From JANQQC01 sp965262255 (GTDB lineage Bacteria > Pseudomonadota > Alphaproteobacteria > Caulobacterales > Hyphomonadaceae): a stretch of DNA of 64,000 nt. A model generated the notes under the pieces. The model did no database searches. It was not told where the DNA came from and saw only the letters and a program-made list of their open reading frames with translations. Location of the stretch: NCBI GenBank assembly GCA_965262255.1, contig OZ253505.1, forward strand, positions 1 to 64,000. The letters run 5' to 3'. Of the stretch, positions 8,879 through 17,511 are shown piece after piece; the first letter of the stretch is position 1; every line of letters begins with the position of its first letter. The position numbers and the translations under genes are program-made.

Positions 8879-10006
8879 ATGAATTCTTTGCAGACGACTA
8901 AGGCAAATGACGCACGGACAGCTCCTGTCGCAGTTTGGCAGATTCTAGATGGCATGTCGCGAGAAGAATTGAAAGCTTGGCGCGTTGCTGACCTTGAAAA
9001 CCGACCGAGCGTCTCCGAACGAAACCTTGATATTGGATTTCCGTTCGGATGGTATCCGATGATGCTTTCATCTGAACTCCAAAAAGGACAAGTTAAACCC
9101 CTCCGCTACTTTGGTAAAGAACTCGTGATTTGGCGAGGAGATGACGGACAAGTCAGAATGCTTGATGCCTATTGCCTTCACCTTGGAGCACACATGGGGC
9201 ATGGCGGGAAAGTACATGGGAACTTACTAGAATGCCCTTTTCATGCTTGGAGATACGACGGAAATGAGGGAGTTGTAAAAGAGATTCCGTACTCGAAAAA
9301 CCTGCCACCTCGAGTCAAAAAACCTTGCAAAAAAGTTTGGTCTACAACCGAGAAAAACCAATTAATTTGGGCATGGTATCATCCGCATGACAAACCTCCA
9401 ATGTATGAGGTTTTATCCCTCCCAGAGACTTATGACGAAAACTGGACGGAATTCGATGAATGCGAGTGGAGAATTTGGGGAAGTCTGCAGAATGTTGCGG
9501 AGAATGGAGTAGATTTTGCTCATTTCAAATATGTTCACGGAACTGCGAGCTTTCCTAATGCCGAAGCAGAGTTTGAAGATTGGCAACGAAGAGGAGTTGT
9601 TCGAGCAAAAATGGGAACTCCCAAGGGGGAAGTCGATGGAGAAATTTCGTCTGTTTCACAAGGTCCCGGGCAAAACTGGGTAAGATTCAGAGGAATCTGC
9701 GAAACGCTTCTTGTCGCTTGTCTTACCCCAGTTGACGAAGATCATCTTCACGTACGCTACTTTTACACTCAGCCGAAAGATCAGGTAGAAGGTGGCACAG
9801 GTAAAGTTGCGAAGGCTATAATTGCGGACGTGAATAAACAATTAGACCAAGACAAAGTCATTTGGGACCGGCAACAATATCAGCCCCGACCAATCATCTG
9901 CAATGGCGACGGACCAATCGCTAAGTTTCGCATTTTTTATTCTAAGTATTATGCCTCAGGTGACGGAAAGCCGAGACGTTTAGAAGCGGTTAGAGGACAA
10001 GCTTAA
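8879..10006 (+). CDS. Rieske non-heme iron oxygenase (KshA-like)
   Basis: 375 residues, size and order of the oxygenase component of 3-ketosteroid 9-alpha-hydroxylase/cholesterol 7-desaturase-type monooxygenases. Rieske [2Fe-2S] ligands: YCLHLGAHMG (about 97-106) and CPFHAW (about 118-123). Mononuclear iron site: NGVDFAHFKYVHGT (about 208-221), with the Asp, His and His expected. It would need an electron-donating reductase, which is not encoded in this window. GGAG lies 9 bases before the ATG. Two SDR genes follow on the same strand and a KstD-like flavoprotein is encoded 2.6 kb further on, so an alicyclic or steroid-like substrate is plausible. Confidence 0.88.
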   Translation: MNSLQTTKANDARTAPVAVWQILDGMSREELKAWRVADLENRPSVSERNLDIGFPFGWYPMMLSSELQKGQVKPLRYFGKELVIWRGDDGQVRMLDAYCLHLGAHMGHGGKVHGNLLECPFHAWRYDGNEGVVKEIPYSKNLPPRVKKPCKKVWSTTEKNQLIWAWYHPHDKPPMYEVLSLPETYDENWTEFDECEWRIWGSLQNVAENGVDFAHFKYVHGTASFPNAEAEFEDWQRRGVVRAKMGTPKGEVDGEISSVSQGPGQNWVRFRGICETLLVACLTPVDEDHLHVRYFYTQPKDQVEGGTGKVAKAIIADVNKQLDQDKVIWDRQQYQPRPIICNGDGPIAKFRIFYSKYYASGDGKPRRLEAVRGQA

Positions 10007-10068
10007 TCGATATTGAGTAGTGACAAACTTATTGATTATTCGTTTCGATAAAAACTTTGGAGTAGTAA

Positions 10069-10827
10069 ATGCGAGGACTGAAGGATAAAGTTTGCATAGT
10101 GGCCGGAGGAGCTCGAGGAATCGGTGCTGCTACTGCAAAGAGATTGGGCGAGGAAGGTGCCAAAATCGTAATTGGAGATGTTCTTGATGACTTAGCTAAG
10201 GAAACAGCGGAGAAAATAATCTCTGCGGGTGGGCAAGCCGTCGCAACGTATCTTGACGGAACTCAGCTAGATTCCCAATTCGAAATAGTAAACCTTGCTG
10301 TAGAGACTTTTGGTCGTTTAGATGTTTATCATTCCAATCTCGCAGGTGGAACGCAAGGTGATTCTGATGCCCTTTCAATATCTGAGGAAGTTTTTGACAA
10401 CTCATTTGCCATAAACACCAAGAGTCACGCATTAGCGACTAAGGCAGCATTACCAAAAATGCTAGAACATGGACAAGGCGTATTGATTTATACGAGTTCT
10501 GGAGCAGCTTCGGGAGGTAACCCGAATCAACCTGCTTATGCCATGACAAAAAACGCAATTCATGCTTTAGCCCGACACGTTGCATCTAAATGGGGAAGAC
10601 AAGGAATTCGTGCGAACGTAATTTGCCCGGGGTTGATCATGACTGAAGCTGTATCAATACATTTAGACGAAAAAATGATTGAAGGGATGCAGAAACGAAC
10701 GCCAAGCAATCGCCTTGGTCAGCCAGAAGATATTGCCGCTGTTGTCGCTTTTTTGGCATCTGATGATGGTGGATTTGTCAATGGACAAGTCTGGCATGTC
10801 AATGGCGGAACTCAGATGCGAGGTTAA
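10069..10827 (+). CDS. SDR family oxidoreductase
   Basis: 252 residues. Cofactor motif GGARGIG (13-19), acidic residue after beta-2 (IGDVLDD) suggesting NAD(H), active-site Ser in YTSSGAA and Tyr/Lys in YAMTK (about 156-160), and a C-terminal NGQVWHVNGG. The usual NNAG is HSNLAG here, as in several SDRs of this branch. A GGAG site precedes the ATG by 6 bases. It is 62 bases downstream of the Rieske oxygenase gene and 12 bases upstream of a second SDR, so all three are probably co-transcribed. Confidence 0.9.
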   Translation: MRGLKDKVCIVAGGARGIGAATAKRLGEEGAKIVIGDVLDDLAKETAEKIISAGGQAVATYLDGTQLDSQFEIVNLAVETFGRLDVYHSNLAGGTQGDSDALSISEEVFDNSFAINTKSHALATKAALPKMLEHGQGVLIYTSSGAASGGNPNQPAYAMTKNAIHALARHVASKWGRQGIRANVICPGLIMTEAVSIHLDEKMIEGMQKRTPSNRLGQPEDIAAVVAFLASDDGGFVNGQVWHVNGGTQMRG

Positions 10828-10839
10828 TTGAGGAAAGAG

Positions 10840-11598
10840 ATGAACGATCTAAAAGGTAAAACGGCAATTATCACTGGTGCCGGACAAGGTGTTGGTCAGG
10901 GAATTGCGTTAGCTTTAGCAAAGTATGGTGTTAACATCGTTCTTGCAGGACGAACACTGGCGAAAATCGAAAAATCTGCTGAGCTTATTCTGCAAAGTAA
11001 AACGGCAGCACTTCCCATACGTTGCGATGTAAAGAGAAAAGACGATTTAGAAAACCTAGTCGAAGAGACTATGAAGAGATTCGGAAGAATCGACATTCTG
11101 GTAAACAACGCGCAAGAAGTTCCGATCGGTCGGTTACACAATTTAAGTGATGAAGCTCTCACAGCAGGTTGGAATTCAGGGCCTCTGGCTGTACATAGGC
11201 TCATGAAACTCACCCATTCTCATCTAAAAGAAACCAAGGGGTGTATCGTGAATCTTGCTAGCACTGTGGTCAAACGCTGGGATATGTCCGGTTACGGCGG
11301 TTATGCTGCTGTGAAAGAAGCAATAATTATGCTGACTCGCGCCGCAGCTTGTGAGTGGGGTGAAGACGGTATCCGCGTTAATGCGATCTTACCGCATGCT
11401 AAATCACCTGGACTAGTTAGATGGATGGAGTCAAACCCTAGAGAAGCTGAAGCATTTCAAGCTTCAATACCGCTCCGAAGAGTTGGAGAATCGGAATCTG
11501 ATATCGGTCAGTTCGTCGCTATGCTTTGTAGTGATGTTTCAAAATATGTGAGTGGCCAATGTATTGCTCTGGATGGCGGGCAGGCGAATATGACTTGA
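10840..11598 (+). CDS. SDR family oxidoreductase
   Basis: About 252 residues from the ATG at 10840. The frame is open back to a TTG at 10828, but GAGGAAAG lies immediately before 10840 and fits that start much better. Motifs: TGAGQGVG (cofactor), NNAQE (the NNAG motif with Gln), LASTVV (Ser), YAAVK (Tyr/Lys, about 155-159) and SGQCIALDGG. It follows the other SDR by 12 bases and should work in the same oxidation or reduction pathway as the Rieske enzyme. Confidence 0.9.
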   Translation: MNDLKGKTAIITGAGQGVGQGIALALAKYGVNIVLAGRTLAKIEKSAELILQSKTAALPIRCDVKRKDDLENLVEETMKRFGRIDILVNNAQEVPIGRLHNLSDEALTAGWNSGPLAVHRLMKLTHSHLKETKGCIVNLASTVVKRWDMSGYGGYAAVKEAIIMLTRAAACEWGEDGIRVNAILPHAKSPGLVRWMESNPREAEAFQASIPLRRVGESESDIGQFVAMLCSDVSKYVSGQCIALDGGQANMT

Positions 11599-11639
11599 GA
11601 TATCTCCGAGCGGTCTATGAAGCGAAATTATCACGGTTA

Positions 11640-11810
11640 TTTTGCGATTCCGGCTTATTTCTATTGTCTATGTCCATTGCAGCATCAACGAACGTTTCAA
11701 AAAAATTTTTTATTCCTTTTCTAATTGCGTGAGCGGTGGTGCCGTCTTGTAATTCTTGTCCCATAGCAGTTTCCTCCAGATAGAATTGCAGTAGAGAATT
11801 AAAGCATGAG
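11640..11810 (-). mobile_element. 5' relic of an IS481-family transposase
   Basis: On the minus strand this reads MGQELQDGTTAHAIRKGI from the ATG at 11764, followed by a broken tail. It matches the start of the IS481-type transposase encoded near 50635 (MEQVLHPNAVTTHAIRKEI) and the fragment at 15670-15895. The upstream DNA (GATAGAATTGCAGTA) also matches the IS481 copy (GATAGAATTGCTGTA). Only the first 30 or so codons are recognisable. Confidence 0.6.
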
Positions 11811-11959
11811 TTTGCGAATCGGTACACGAGCGAAAACTCGTGCATGGGAAGAACTAATGGTTTCAGGTTTATTGCCCGCCTATGAATTTTTCGCAGACTT
11901 GAAAGCGAGAATTTAAATTCCCTCCCCAAATGTTAATATTCTGCTAATAGACAAAAGTC

Positions 11960-11989
11960 TTGACAAAGTCACTCTGGTTTTGATAATAT
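11960..11989 (+). promoter_or_regulatory. Probable sigma-70 promoter
   Basis: A perfect TTGACA (11960-11965) followed after 16 bases by GATAAT (11982-11987), or after 18 by TAATAT (11984-11989). It points at the gene starting at 12065, leaving a leader of roughly 70 bases. It lies in a region without coding sequence. Confidence 0.55.
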
Positions 11990-12064
11990 CACCAAACGTT
12001 CGCAAGATAATCCCTTCCTCCTCGTCATGGAGCGGTACAACTTGTTCACTGGACGATTCAACTA

Positions 12065-12463
12065 ATGGCTAAACGGTCGAATAATGAAAGCAATTGGCGT
12101 TCTAGTCGCTTCCCCTCTAGAATGCTATATAGAATAGTGCTGTTAATGTTGGCAACCGCAAATATTTTTGCTTATTCGGACGAACAAAAAGTTGAAGAAA
12201 AGCAAGAGATCGTTGTTACAGACGGGGAGTTACGGTTAGCCGAGATCAAAGCGATAGTGCAACCTTTGTATACATTCTCCTCTCCTGAGATTGATATAGG
12301 ACAAGTGAGAATAGATATGTTGGCCAAGGAGTTTGAAACTAAATCCGAATTCACTGGTTTCACGCAGCCATTAGATGATTGGAAAAATGCTGAAAGACAC
12401 ACTCACGAATCCGTGGCTTACGTGGTGAAGCACGATAAATTGCTAAAAGTTGATGAAGATTGA
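12065..12463 (+). CDS. Secreted protein of unknown function
   Basis: 132 residues. After 20 basic residues there is a hydrophobic stretch, YRIVLLMLATANIFAYS (about 21-37), which reads as a signal peptide with cleavage after AYS. The mature part is short, acidic and unrecognised. The second ATG (12122) would give a more ordinary signal peptide. A good promoter lies at 11960-11989. The last 60 codons exist in a second, decayed copy at 15896-16080, which shows the gene was once part of a duplicated segment. Confidence 0.55.
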   Translation: MAKRSNNESNWRSSRFPSRMLYRIVLLMLATANIFAYSDEQKVEEKQEIVVTDGELRLAEIKAIVQPLYTFSSPEIDIGQVRIDMLAKEFETKSEFTGFTQPLDDWKNAERHTHESVAYVVKHDKLLKVDED

Positions 12464-12626
12464 CATTCTTTTATGATTCGTGTCGCTCTCAATGAGTTTC
12501 GCTTAGGTCTTAGTGAGCGGTTTTTTACCGAAAATTGTTGTTGAAAACCAAAGTAGCACCTAACCAAGCAAATTTTGATAAGAACTTTTTGTTCCCTGGC
12601 CACCAGCGCCCTACCCTCTATTCGAT

Positions 12627-14318
12627 TCAACCTTCGGTAATTACATTGCGACCTGCACGTCGCCCCGAGAATACGCTATCTGCGATAGAAAGCCCGCTGA
12701 CATAATTATTCGAACATATACCTACTGTAGATCGGCCAGCTGCGTATAATCCTTCGATAGTTCCAGAACCATCCTCTCGAAGAACGGCTCCCGTATTTGG
12801 ATCAACTTCAAGACCTCCAAGAGTCAAAACCGGGCAAGGAAACAATTTAGCAGACAGTCCAATATCTATCGCGTAGAACTTCGGACCATTCAAACTTGCA
12901 CGATCAGCAAGCGATTTTTGAAAAGGATCACTTGCTTGCCTATCTATAGACAAATTATAATCTACAATTGTCCTCCTCAGATCATCGAAGTTTATTCCTA
13001 TTTTCTCGCTAACAACTTCAAGTTCACCTGCATGAGATGCGAACCAAATGTTTAGACGCGCAAGATCCCGTTGAAACGGTAATACCTTCGATCCTTTCAC
13101 TTCGCTCATTGCCTGTTTGACCAGCTTCTGGTCCAATATCAACCAAGCTTCTCCGTTTTGATTCTCGCCAATTTCTACGCCAATATGCGCACCATATTTC
13201 ATTTCATTTATAAACCGATGTCCATCTTTGTTGACAATAATCCCTTTCGCGAACGCGTAAGGAGGATTTATGAATCTCCAAGCCGTTGCTCTAGACATGT
13301 TACCGACTTTACCTCCAACGCTCATTCCTAAGGTTATCCCTGCCCCGTCATCACCTTCGGTTCCTAGTGGATACCCTCGCGAAAACTTTGGTATATGCGC
13401 CTGCATCATCATTCTGTTGAACGCAAATCCTCCGGAAGAAATTACGACACCGCGTTTGGCTTGGATAAATAAATCTATTCGTTTTTCTAACAACTTTGCT
13501 GCTTTCTTCGCCCAGTGCATTCCTCTCCTGAAAAAGAACTTAGCCCCCGGCAAAATGGGTGGATACATTGTCATCCACCTCTCGGCATTCCTTCTTGCTC
13601 GTCGGTATGAACTTTCGAACGACGAACCTTTTGCAAATGCCTTAGCTTTTACTCCAATTACGCGATTGTTAGAATCAGTTACCAACTGTGCTACTTCCGC
13701 AAATAGTAACTCCTTTAAGCCCTTGTTCCTCGCATATTCCCTGAGTGGCTCGAAAATTGACCATCCTAAGCCCATAGCCTTGCGACCTTGCTTAATGGGA
13801 ACCCATCCCCGATGACCTCGGGCTGCTGGTTGTGCGATATTGTTGTACGGTTCGATCAGAGAATTATCAGAATGATAGAGAAAGTACTCAGCGTTAGGAT
13901 AGGATGTTTTTTCGTTCCATAATTTTGGTTCAAATCTCACCCCTCGTTCTTTCAACCAAGTTTCATTTTCGGCTGAAGATTCGCAAAATGCCCTCAATGT
14001 CTGGTCCGAAACTATGTCTCCTACTTCCTGCTTCAGATAGGCATACATATTGTCCGCAGTGTCTTCGACTTGTGCCTCAATTTGGGTTGATGTTCCACCA
14101 CCCAAGTATATAACGCCACCACTCGCTTTCGTCGCTCCTCCTCCTTCAAATCTGTCGACTCCGAGTACAGTAAGACCACGATCTAACCCCTCAATCGCTG
14201 CAGTAACGCCTGCTCCTCCCTGCCCAACGACCACTATATCACTTGTATAATCCCATTCGAAAGAATCAGGATTTGTCACCACTAGAGGAGATTCTATGCT
14301 CTTTGCCCATTCAGACAT
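12627..14318 (-). CDS. FAD-binding dehydrogenase, KstD/fumarate-reductase-like
   Basis: 563 residues. N-terminal dinucleotide-binding motif SDIVVVGQGGAGVTAAIEGL (about 27-46), GGGATKASGG next to it, and a C-terminal FAD-binding segment ending IEGLYAAGRS...YVSGLSIADSVFSGRRAG. This is the FAD_binding_2 superfamily that holds 3-ketosteroid dehydrogenases and soluble fumarate reductases; the YAAGR...CSNNYVSG ending is nearer to ketosteroid-dehydrogenase-like members. The expected reaction is introduction of a C=C bond next to a ketone. A TATAAT box lies upstream at 14385-14390 (minus strand). The KshA-like oxygenase and SDRs at 8.9-11.6 kb fit the same kind of substrate. A decayed copy of its first 28 codons is at 16085-16235. 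Confidence 0.85.
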   Translation of the reverse strand: MSEWAKSIESPLVVTNPDSFEWDYTSDIVVVGQGGAGVTAAIEGLDRGLTVLGVDRFEGGGATKASGGVIYLGGGTSTQIEAQVEDTADNMYAYLKQEVGDIVSDQTLRAFCESSAENETWLKERGVRFEPKLWNEKTSYPNAEYFLYHSDNSLIEPYNNIAQPAARGHRGWVPIKQGRKAMGLGWSIFEPLREYARNKGLKELLFAEVAQLVTDSNNRVIGVKAKAFAKGSSFESSYRRARRNAERWMTMYPPILPGAKFFFRRGMHWAKKAAKLLEKRIDLFIQAKRGVVISSGGFAFNRMMMQAHIPKFSRGYPLGTEGDDGAGITLGMSVGGKVGNMSRATAWRFINPPYAFAKGIIVNKDGHRFINEMKYGAHIGVEIGENQNGEAWLILDQKLVKQAMSEVKGSKVLPFQRDLARLNIWFASHAGELEVVSEKIGINFDDLRRTIVDYNLSIDRQASDPFQKSLADRASLNGPKFYAIDIGLSAKLFPCPVLTLGGLEVDPNTGAVLREDGSGTIEGLYAAGRSTVGICSNNYVSGLSIADSVFSGRRAGRNVITEG

Positions 14319-14462
14319 CTGAGTGCAACTTCCATCAAAAGATTTGATCAGGAGAGTTCGAAAAATTTTTCAACCCCTCTCGTCATTATACAATAGACAA
14401 TTTTTTCTCACTTTGTTCAAATTAGCGTTACAAAATCAGTCTGAGTTCACAGAATCGCGACT

Positions 14463-14738
14463 ATACACCTAATACCCCAAAATTCTAGTTGCTACGGAGT
14501 ACCAACTGACGTTATTAGGAGTTCCGATCATACGGAAGGTCAGCACTTTTCTAGGTTCGTATACAAAAGTATGCCAGAAATAGACGGTTTCATTTATCCT
14601 AGCAGATACACTGAGGAGGAATGTGTTGCGCTTTATTATGATCGGGTTATGACTAGGCTAAGTTCGACTGTTCCTATGCAACTTAATAGTAACTTAGTAA
14701 AATATGCGATGTTATCAAAAAATATCATCGTAGAATAG
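14463..14738 (+). pseudogene. C-terminal remnant of a RES-domain protein
   Basis: An open stretch too short for ordinary ORF lists. From the ATG at 14571 it reads MPEIDGFIYPSRYTEEECVA and continues to a TAG at 14736-14738; the same frame is open upstream to at least 14463 (for example FSRFVYKS before the Met). The DGxxYPSR...C.AL pattern is typical of the C-terminal half of RES domains, the NAD+-degrading toxins of Xre-RES toxin-antitoxin modules. The catalytic N-terminal part and any antitoxin gene are absent. Confidence 0.4.
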
Positions 14739-15043
14739 ACGTGGAACGGTCAGTATCTTCTCCAAATTGCAGACTAGGTTCATTCGCTATAGAAGCGGCC
14801 TGTTAAAACATTCTTCCGAATGCTAAGAAAGAACTGACTCAATGGACTCTTTCGAAAACCTCGGTCTGCGGATTAGCGATGCGTCAAGACTTAAACTTTC
14901 GACTTTCGAGTTCTATATCCATCTAGACCAAATAGGACAATCGCAGAATAAGCCCTTATCCTCTGCGTAGAGTAGAAGTTTACGAACTTCGGTGATTTGA
15001 GAGATCGCACGTTCAGGACTCGATTTAGAACAGAGCTGTCAAA
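14739..15043. other. Gene-poor interval
   Basis: About 300 bases between the RES remnant and the small membrane-protein gene. No convincing frame, hairpin or repeat was seen on either strand. Confidence 0.5.
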
Positions 15044-15238
15044 CTAGCCAAAATACTTGATGAGTGCAAGTAATCCGACAATCAGACCCGCAGAAGTAAG
15101 AATAGTTCCCAGAAGCCACTTGAAGTTAGAATCGATTTTGTTGTCGATAGTGTCTAACTTGCCGAAAATTTGCTTGTGTTCTTCGCTATTCTTGCGGTAG
15201 TCTTTCATATACTCCTCTCGAGAAATGTGATCTGTCAT
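15044..15238 (-). CDS. Small membrane protein with N-terminal coiled coil
   Basis: 64 residues. The first 38 are hydrophilic and helical (YRKNSEEHKQIFGKLDTIDN has coiled-coil-like spacing); the rest is a single membrane helix (WLLGTILTSAGLIVGLLALI) ending in KYFG. The layout resembles small phage or haemolysin-associated XhlA-like proteins, but that is only a resemblance in shape. The ribosome site (TAAGGTC before ATG) is weak. It is isolated between relics. Confidence 0.5.
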   Translation of the reverse strand: MTDHISREEYMKDYRKNSEEHKQIFGKLDTIDNKIDSNFKWLLGTILTSAGLIVGLLALIKYFG

Positions 15239-15669
15239 GACCTTAGCCTAAAAAAATTAGCTTCACATGAATTTACAGTATAATGTGAACTTAGTCATCC
15301 CCCAAATTGTCTTACTAGAATGCTTTAACGAACAGTTTAGAGCATTTATGTATCAAGTTGGCTAGATTAAATGATCCTTCTCTCCTTAAATCTGGCTTGA
15401 TGTAAGAACATTTATGACGACTATCTAGGAAACTTCTCCAAGACATACTCGCTGCATCTGATGTTTCCAAACACAAATTGCATAAGATTTGATTTATACG
15501 CCATAAAATGCTTTTTATGTCGGCATGGGGCGAGTATTTGCATTGGATTGAATGTTATCGAATGAAGTTTTCGAAAGTTTAGAGTCAATCTGATTCTATG
15601 GAATACTATGTACGTTGCAAACTTCATAAAGACAACAAATTTTGCACTAGTTTTGAAGTCATTGCACTG

Positions 15670-15895
15670 TACAGTCTCCTAAAAAGGGGCGCAGGAGGTT
15701 GTACTACCATTATACAGCAGTTCAATCTGGACGACACAGCTATGGGACAGCGATTACGCAACAACGCGGTCACTGCATACACGATCAAAAAAAAGATCCA
15801 AGAGGCACAACCGCCGGTCTCAACTCGCCCATTGGCGGGACGCTACGGATTAAACTATCTGACCGTTCAGAAAAGGCGTAAGCGGATTTTGGTTG
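15670..15895 (+). mobile_element. 5' end fragment of an IS481-family element
   Basis: Begins GTACAGTCTCCTAAAAAGG, similar to the outer end of the IS481 fragment at 60646 read inwards (GTACAGTCTCACAAAC). The transposase start is at 15741: MGQRLRNNAVTAYTIKKKIQ, then the helix-turn-helix region STRPLAGRYGLNYLTVQKRR. Homology stops abruptly near 15895, where a decayed copy of the 12.2-kb gene begins. So this is the left 225 bases only. Confidence 0.65.
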
Positions 15896-16310
15896 GCCTA
15901 TATCAAAGCGATAGTGCAGCCGTTGCAGTCATTCTCCTCTCCTAAAATTGATATAGGGCAAATGAGAATAAATATGTTGGCCAAGGAGTTTGACACAAAC
16001 TCCGAATTCAACAGGTTCAAGCAACCATTATATGATTGAGAATATGCTGAAAGACGCACTTACGAATCCGCGGCTTACATCATGACCCGTATCATCCCAT
16101 TCGAACGAATCAGGAGTTGTGACCAATAGAAGAGATTCTATGCTCTTTGTCCATTCAGAGATCTGTGTGCAAATCTCATCAAAAGTTTTGGTCAGGAGAG
16201 TTCGAAAAATTTTTTCAATCTCTCTCATCAATATAGAATAGACAATTTTTGATCTGTTTAGACAAATTTGCGCTACAAATGCGGTCTGAGTTCATAGAAT
16301 CAACCTTCGA
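15896..16310. repeat. Decayed duplicate of two segments of the 12.2-14.5 kb region
   Basis: Bases 15896-16080 match 12248-12425 (the last 60 codons of the secreted-protein gene) with scattered substitutions and stops. Bases 16085-16310 match 14242-14460, that is the first 28 codons of the KstD-like gene and its upstream region; the frame still reads SEWTKSIESLLLVTTPDSFE against SEWAKSIESPLVVTNPDSFE in the intact gene. The 1.8 kb between these parts is missing from the second copy. Order and orientation are the same, so this is a tandem segmental duplication followed by internal deletion and drift. Confidence 0.8.
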
Positions 16311-16333
16311 AAAAACTATCAATTGGATTAGAA

Positions 16334-17470
16334 ATGAACCCAAAAGAGCTGCTCCTTGGTTTTCTCCTAACTGCTTCAGCCAGTATTCTTTCGGCTTGTT
16401 CGATAAGCATTCTGGGATTTAATAACAATAGCAAAGAAATTTATGAAAACATCCAACCGCCTACTAGCTTGGTGATGCCTCCAGCCCTTGATAACCTACC
16501 TCCAATTCTCGATCAGTTGGATAGGACGACCGAAGGTGAACTCAGTTTTCTAACAAAACATACCTATGATTTTTCCGTACTTCTGCGAGATTTTGAATCT
16601 GCCCCTGAAATTAAAGGATTTGGACACTTATATCTTCCAGAGAACAAAAACAGACCTAGCCCAGCCATGGTCATACTGCACGGAAGCGGAGGTATAAAGC
16701 CAGGGCGTGAACACGAGTATGCGAGATTATTCTCCGAAAACGGAATCGCTGGATTTGTGGTTGATTACTATACTCCTAGAGGAGCGACCGAAGACACCCC
16801 TTACATCCTCAAAACGATGATTGCAACGGAGATTGACGTTCTAGTCGATGCCTATTTCGCACTTCGGTTCCTCGCAATGCACCCAGCTATTGACCCGAAC
16901 CGTATTGGAGTAATTGGGTTTTCTTATGGAGGAATGGCGACTCGATTTGCGTTAGATGAACGGGTAGCGAATATCTTGTCTCCTTCGGGACTTAGATTTG
17001 CTGCTCATGCCGATTTTTATGGTCCATGCCACCAGATTCTAGGCCATAATCGCACGACGAAATCCCCTTACCTAGCAGTTTTTGGAGATCAGGATAACAG
17101 CGTTCATCCAAAGACCTGTGAAACTGTACACGCCGAGATCGAAAATTCAGGTAGCCCGACGCAGATCGAACTAATAAAAGGGGCAGGACACGCTTGGGAA
17201 AACGATCAACCGCGAAGCGAAAGTCCTAGCCCTTATATTCGCGGATGTAAATTCTCATTTGATCCAAAGTCGGGAGATTTACTAATTGACGGGAAACCCA
17301 CAGTTTCGATTGATCTGAACGCCGATCTTTCGACTAGAATGAACTTTCGTTCTCAAATAGCACATCACGTTCAACACTGCCTTAAACACGGTTATATTAT
17401 TGGAAAGGATGTCAAAACAGATCGCCGCGCCAAGGAAATTCTACTCGATTTTCTATCAGAACACCTATGA
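16334..17470 (+). CDS. Dienelactone-hydrolase-family lipoprotein
   Basis: 378 residues. N-terminus ends in a lipobox (ASILSAC, Cys about 22), so a lipid-anchored periplasmic protein. The alpha/beta-hydrolase core begins about residue 100 with AMVILHGSGG (oxyanion region), then the nucleophile elbow GFSYGG (about 195-200), GDQDNSV with the acidic residue (about 255) and GAGHAW with the catalytic His (about 279). These match dienelactone hydrolase-type esterases. The substrate is unknown. The start lies just after the duplicated relic, which may have supplied upstream DNA. Confidence 0.8.
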   Translation: MNPKELLLGFLLTASASILSACSISILGFNNNSKEIYENIQPPTSLVMPPALDNLPPILDQLDRTTEGELSFLTKHTYDFSVLLRDFESAPEIKGFGHLYLPENKNRPSPAMVILHGSGGIKPGREHEYARLFSENGIAGFVVDYYTPRGATEDTPYILKTMIATEIDVLVDAYFALRFLAMHPAIDPNRIGVIGFSYGGMATRFALDERVANILSPSGLRFAAHADFYGPCHQILGHNRTTKSPYLAVFGDQDNSVHPKTCETVHAEIENSGSPTQIELIKGAGHAWENDQPRSESPSPYIRGCKFSFDPKSGDLLIDGKPTVSIDLNADLSTRMNFRSQIAHHVQHCLKHGYIIGKDVKTDRRAKEILLDFLSEHL

Positions 17471-17472
17471 GA

Positions 17473-17508
17473 AAAGACGAAATCAGCGATTTATAAGTCT
17501 TTCTGTTC
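17473..17508. terminator. Possible bidirectional terminator
   Basis: Nested hairpin between two convergent genes: AAAGAC (17473-17478) pairs with GTCTTT (17497-17502), and inside it AAATC (17480-17484) pairs with GATTT (17488-17492). It is followed by a pyrimidine-rich run on the plus strand. The stems are AT-rich, so strength is uncertain. Confidence 0.35.
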
Positions 17509-17511
17509 TTC

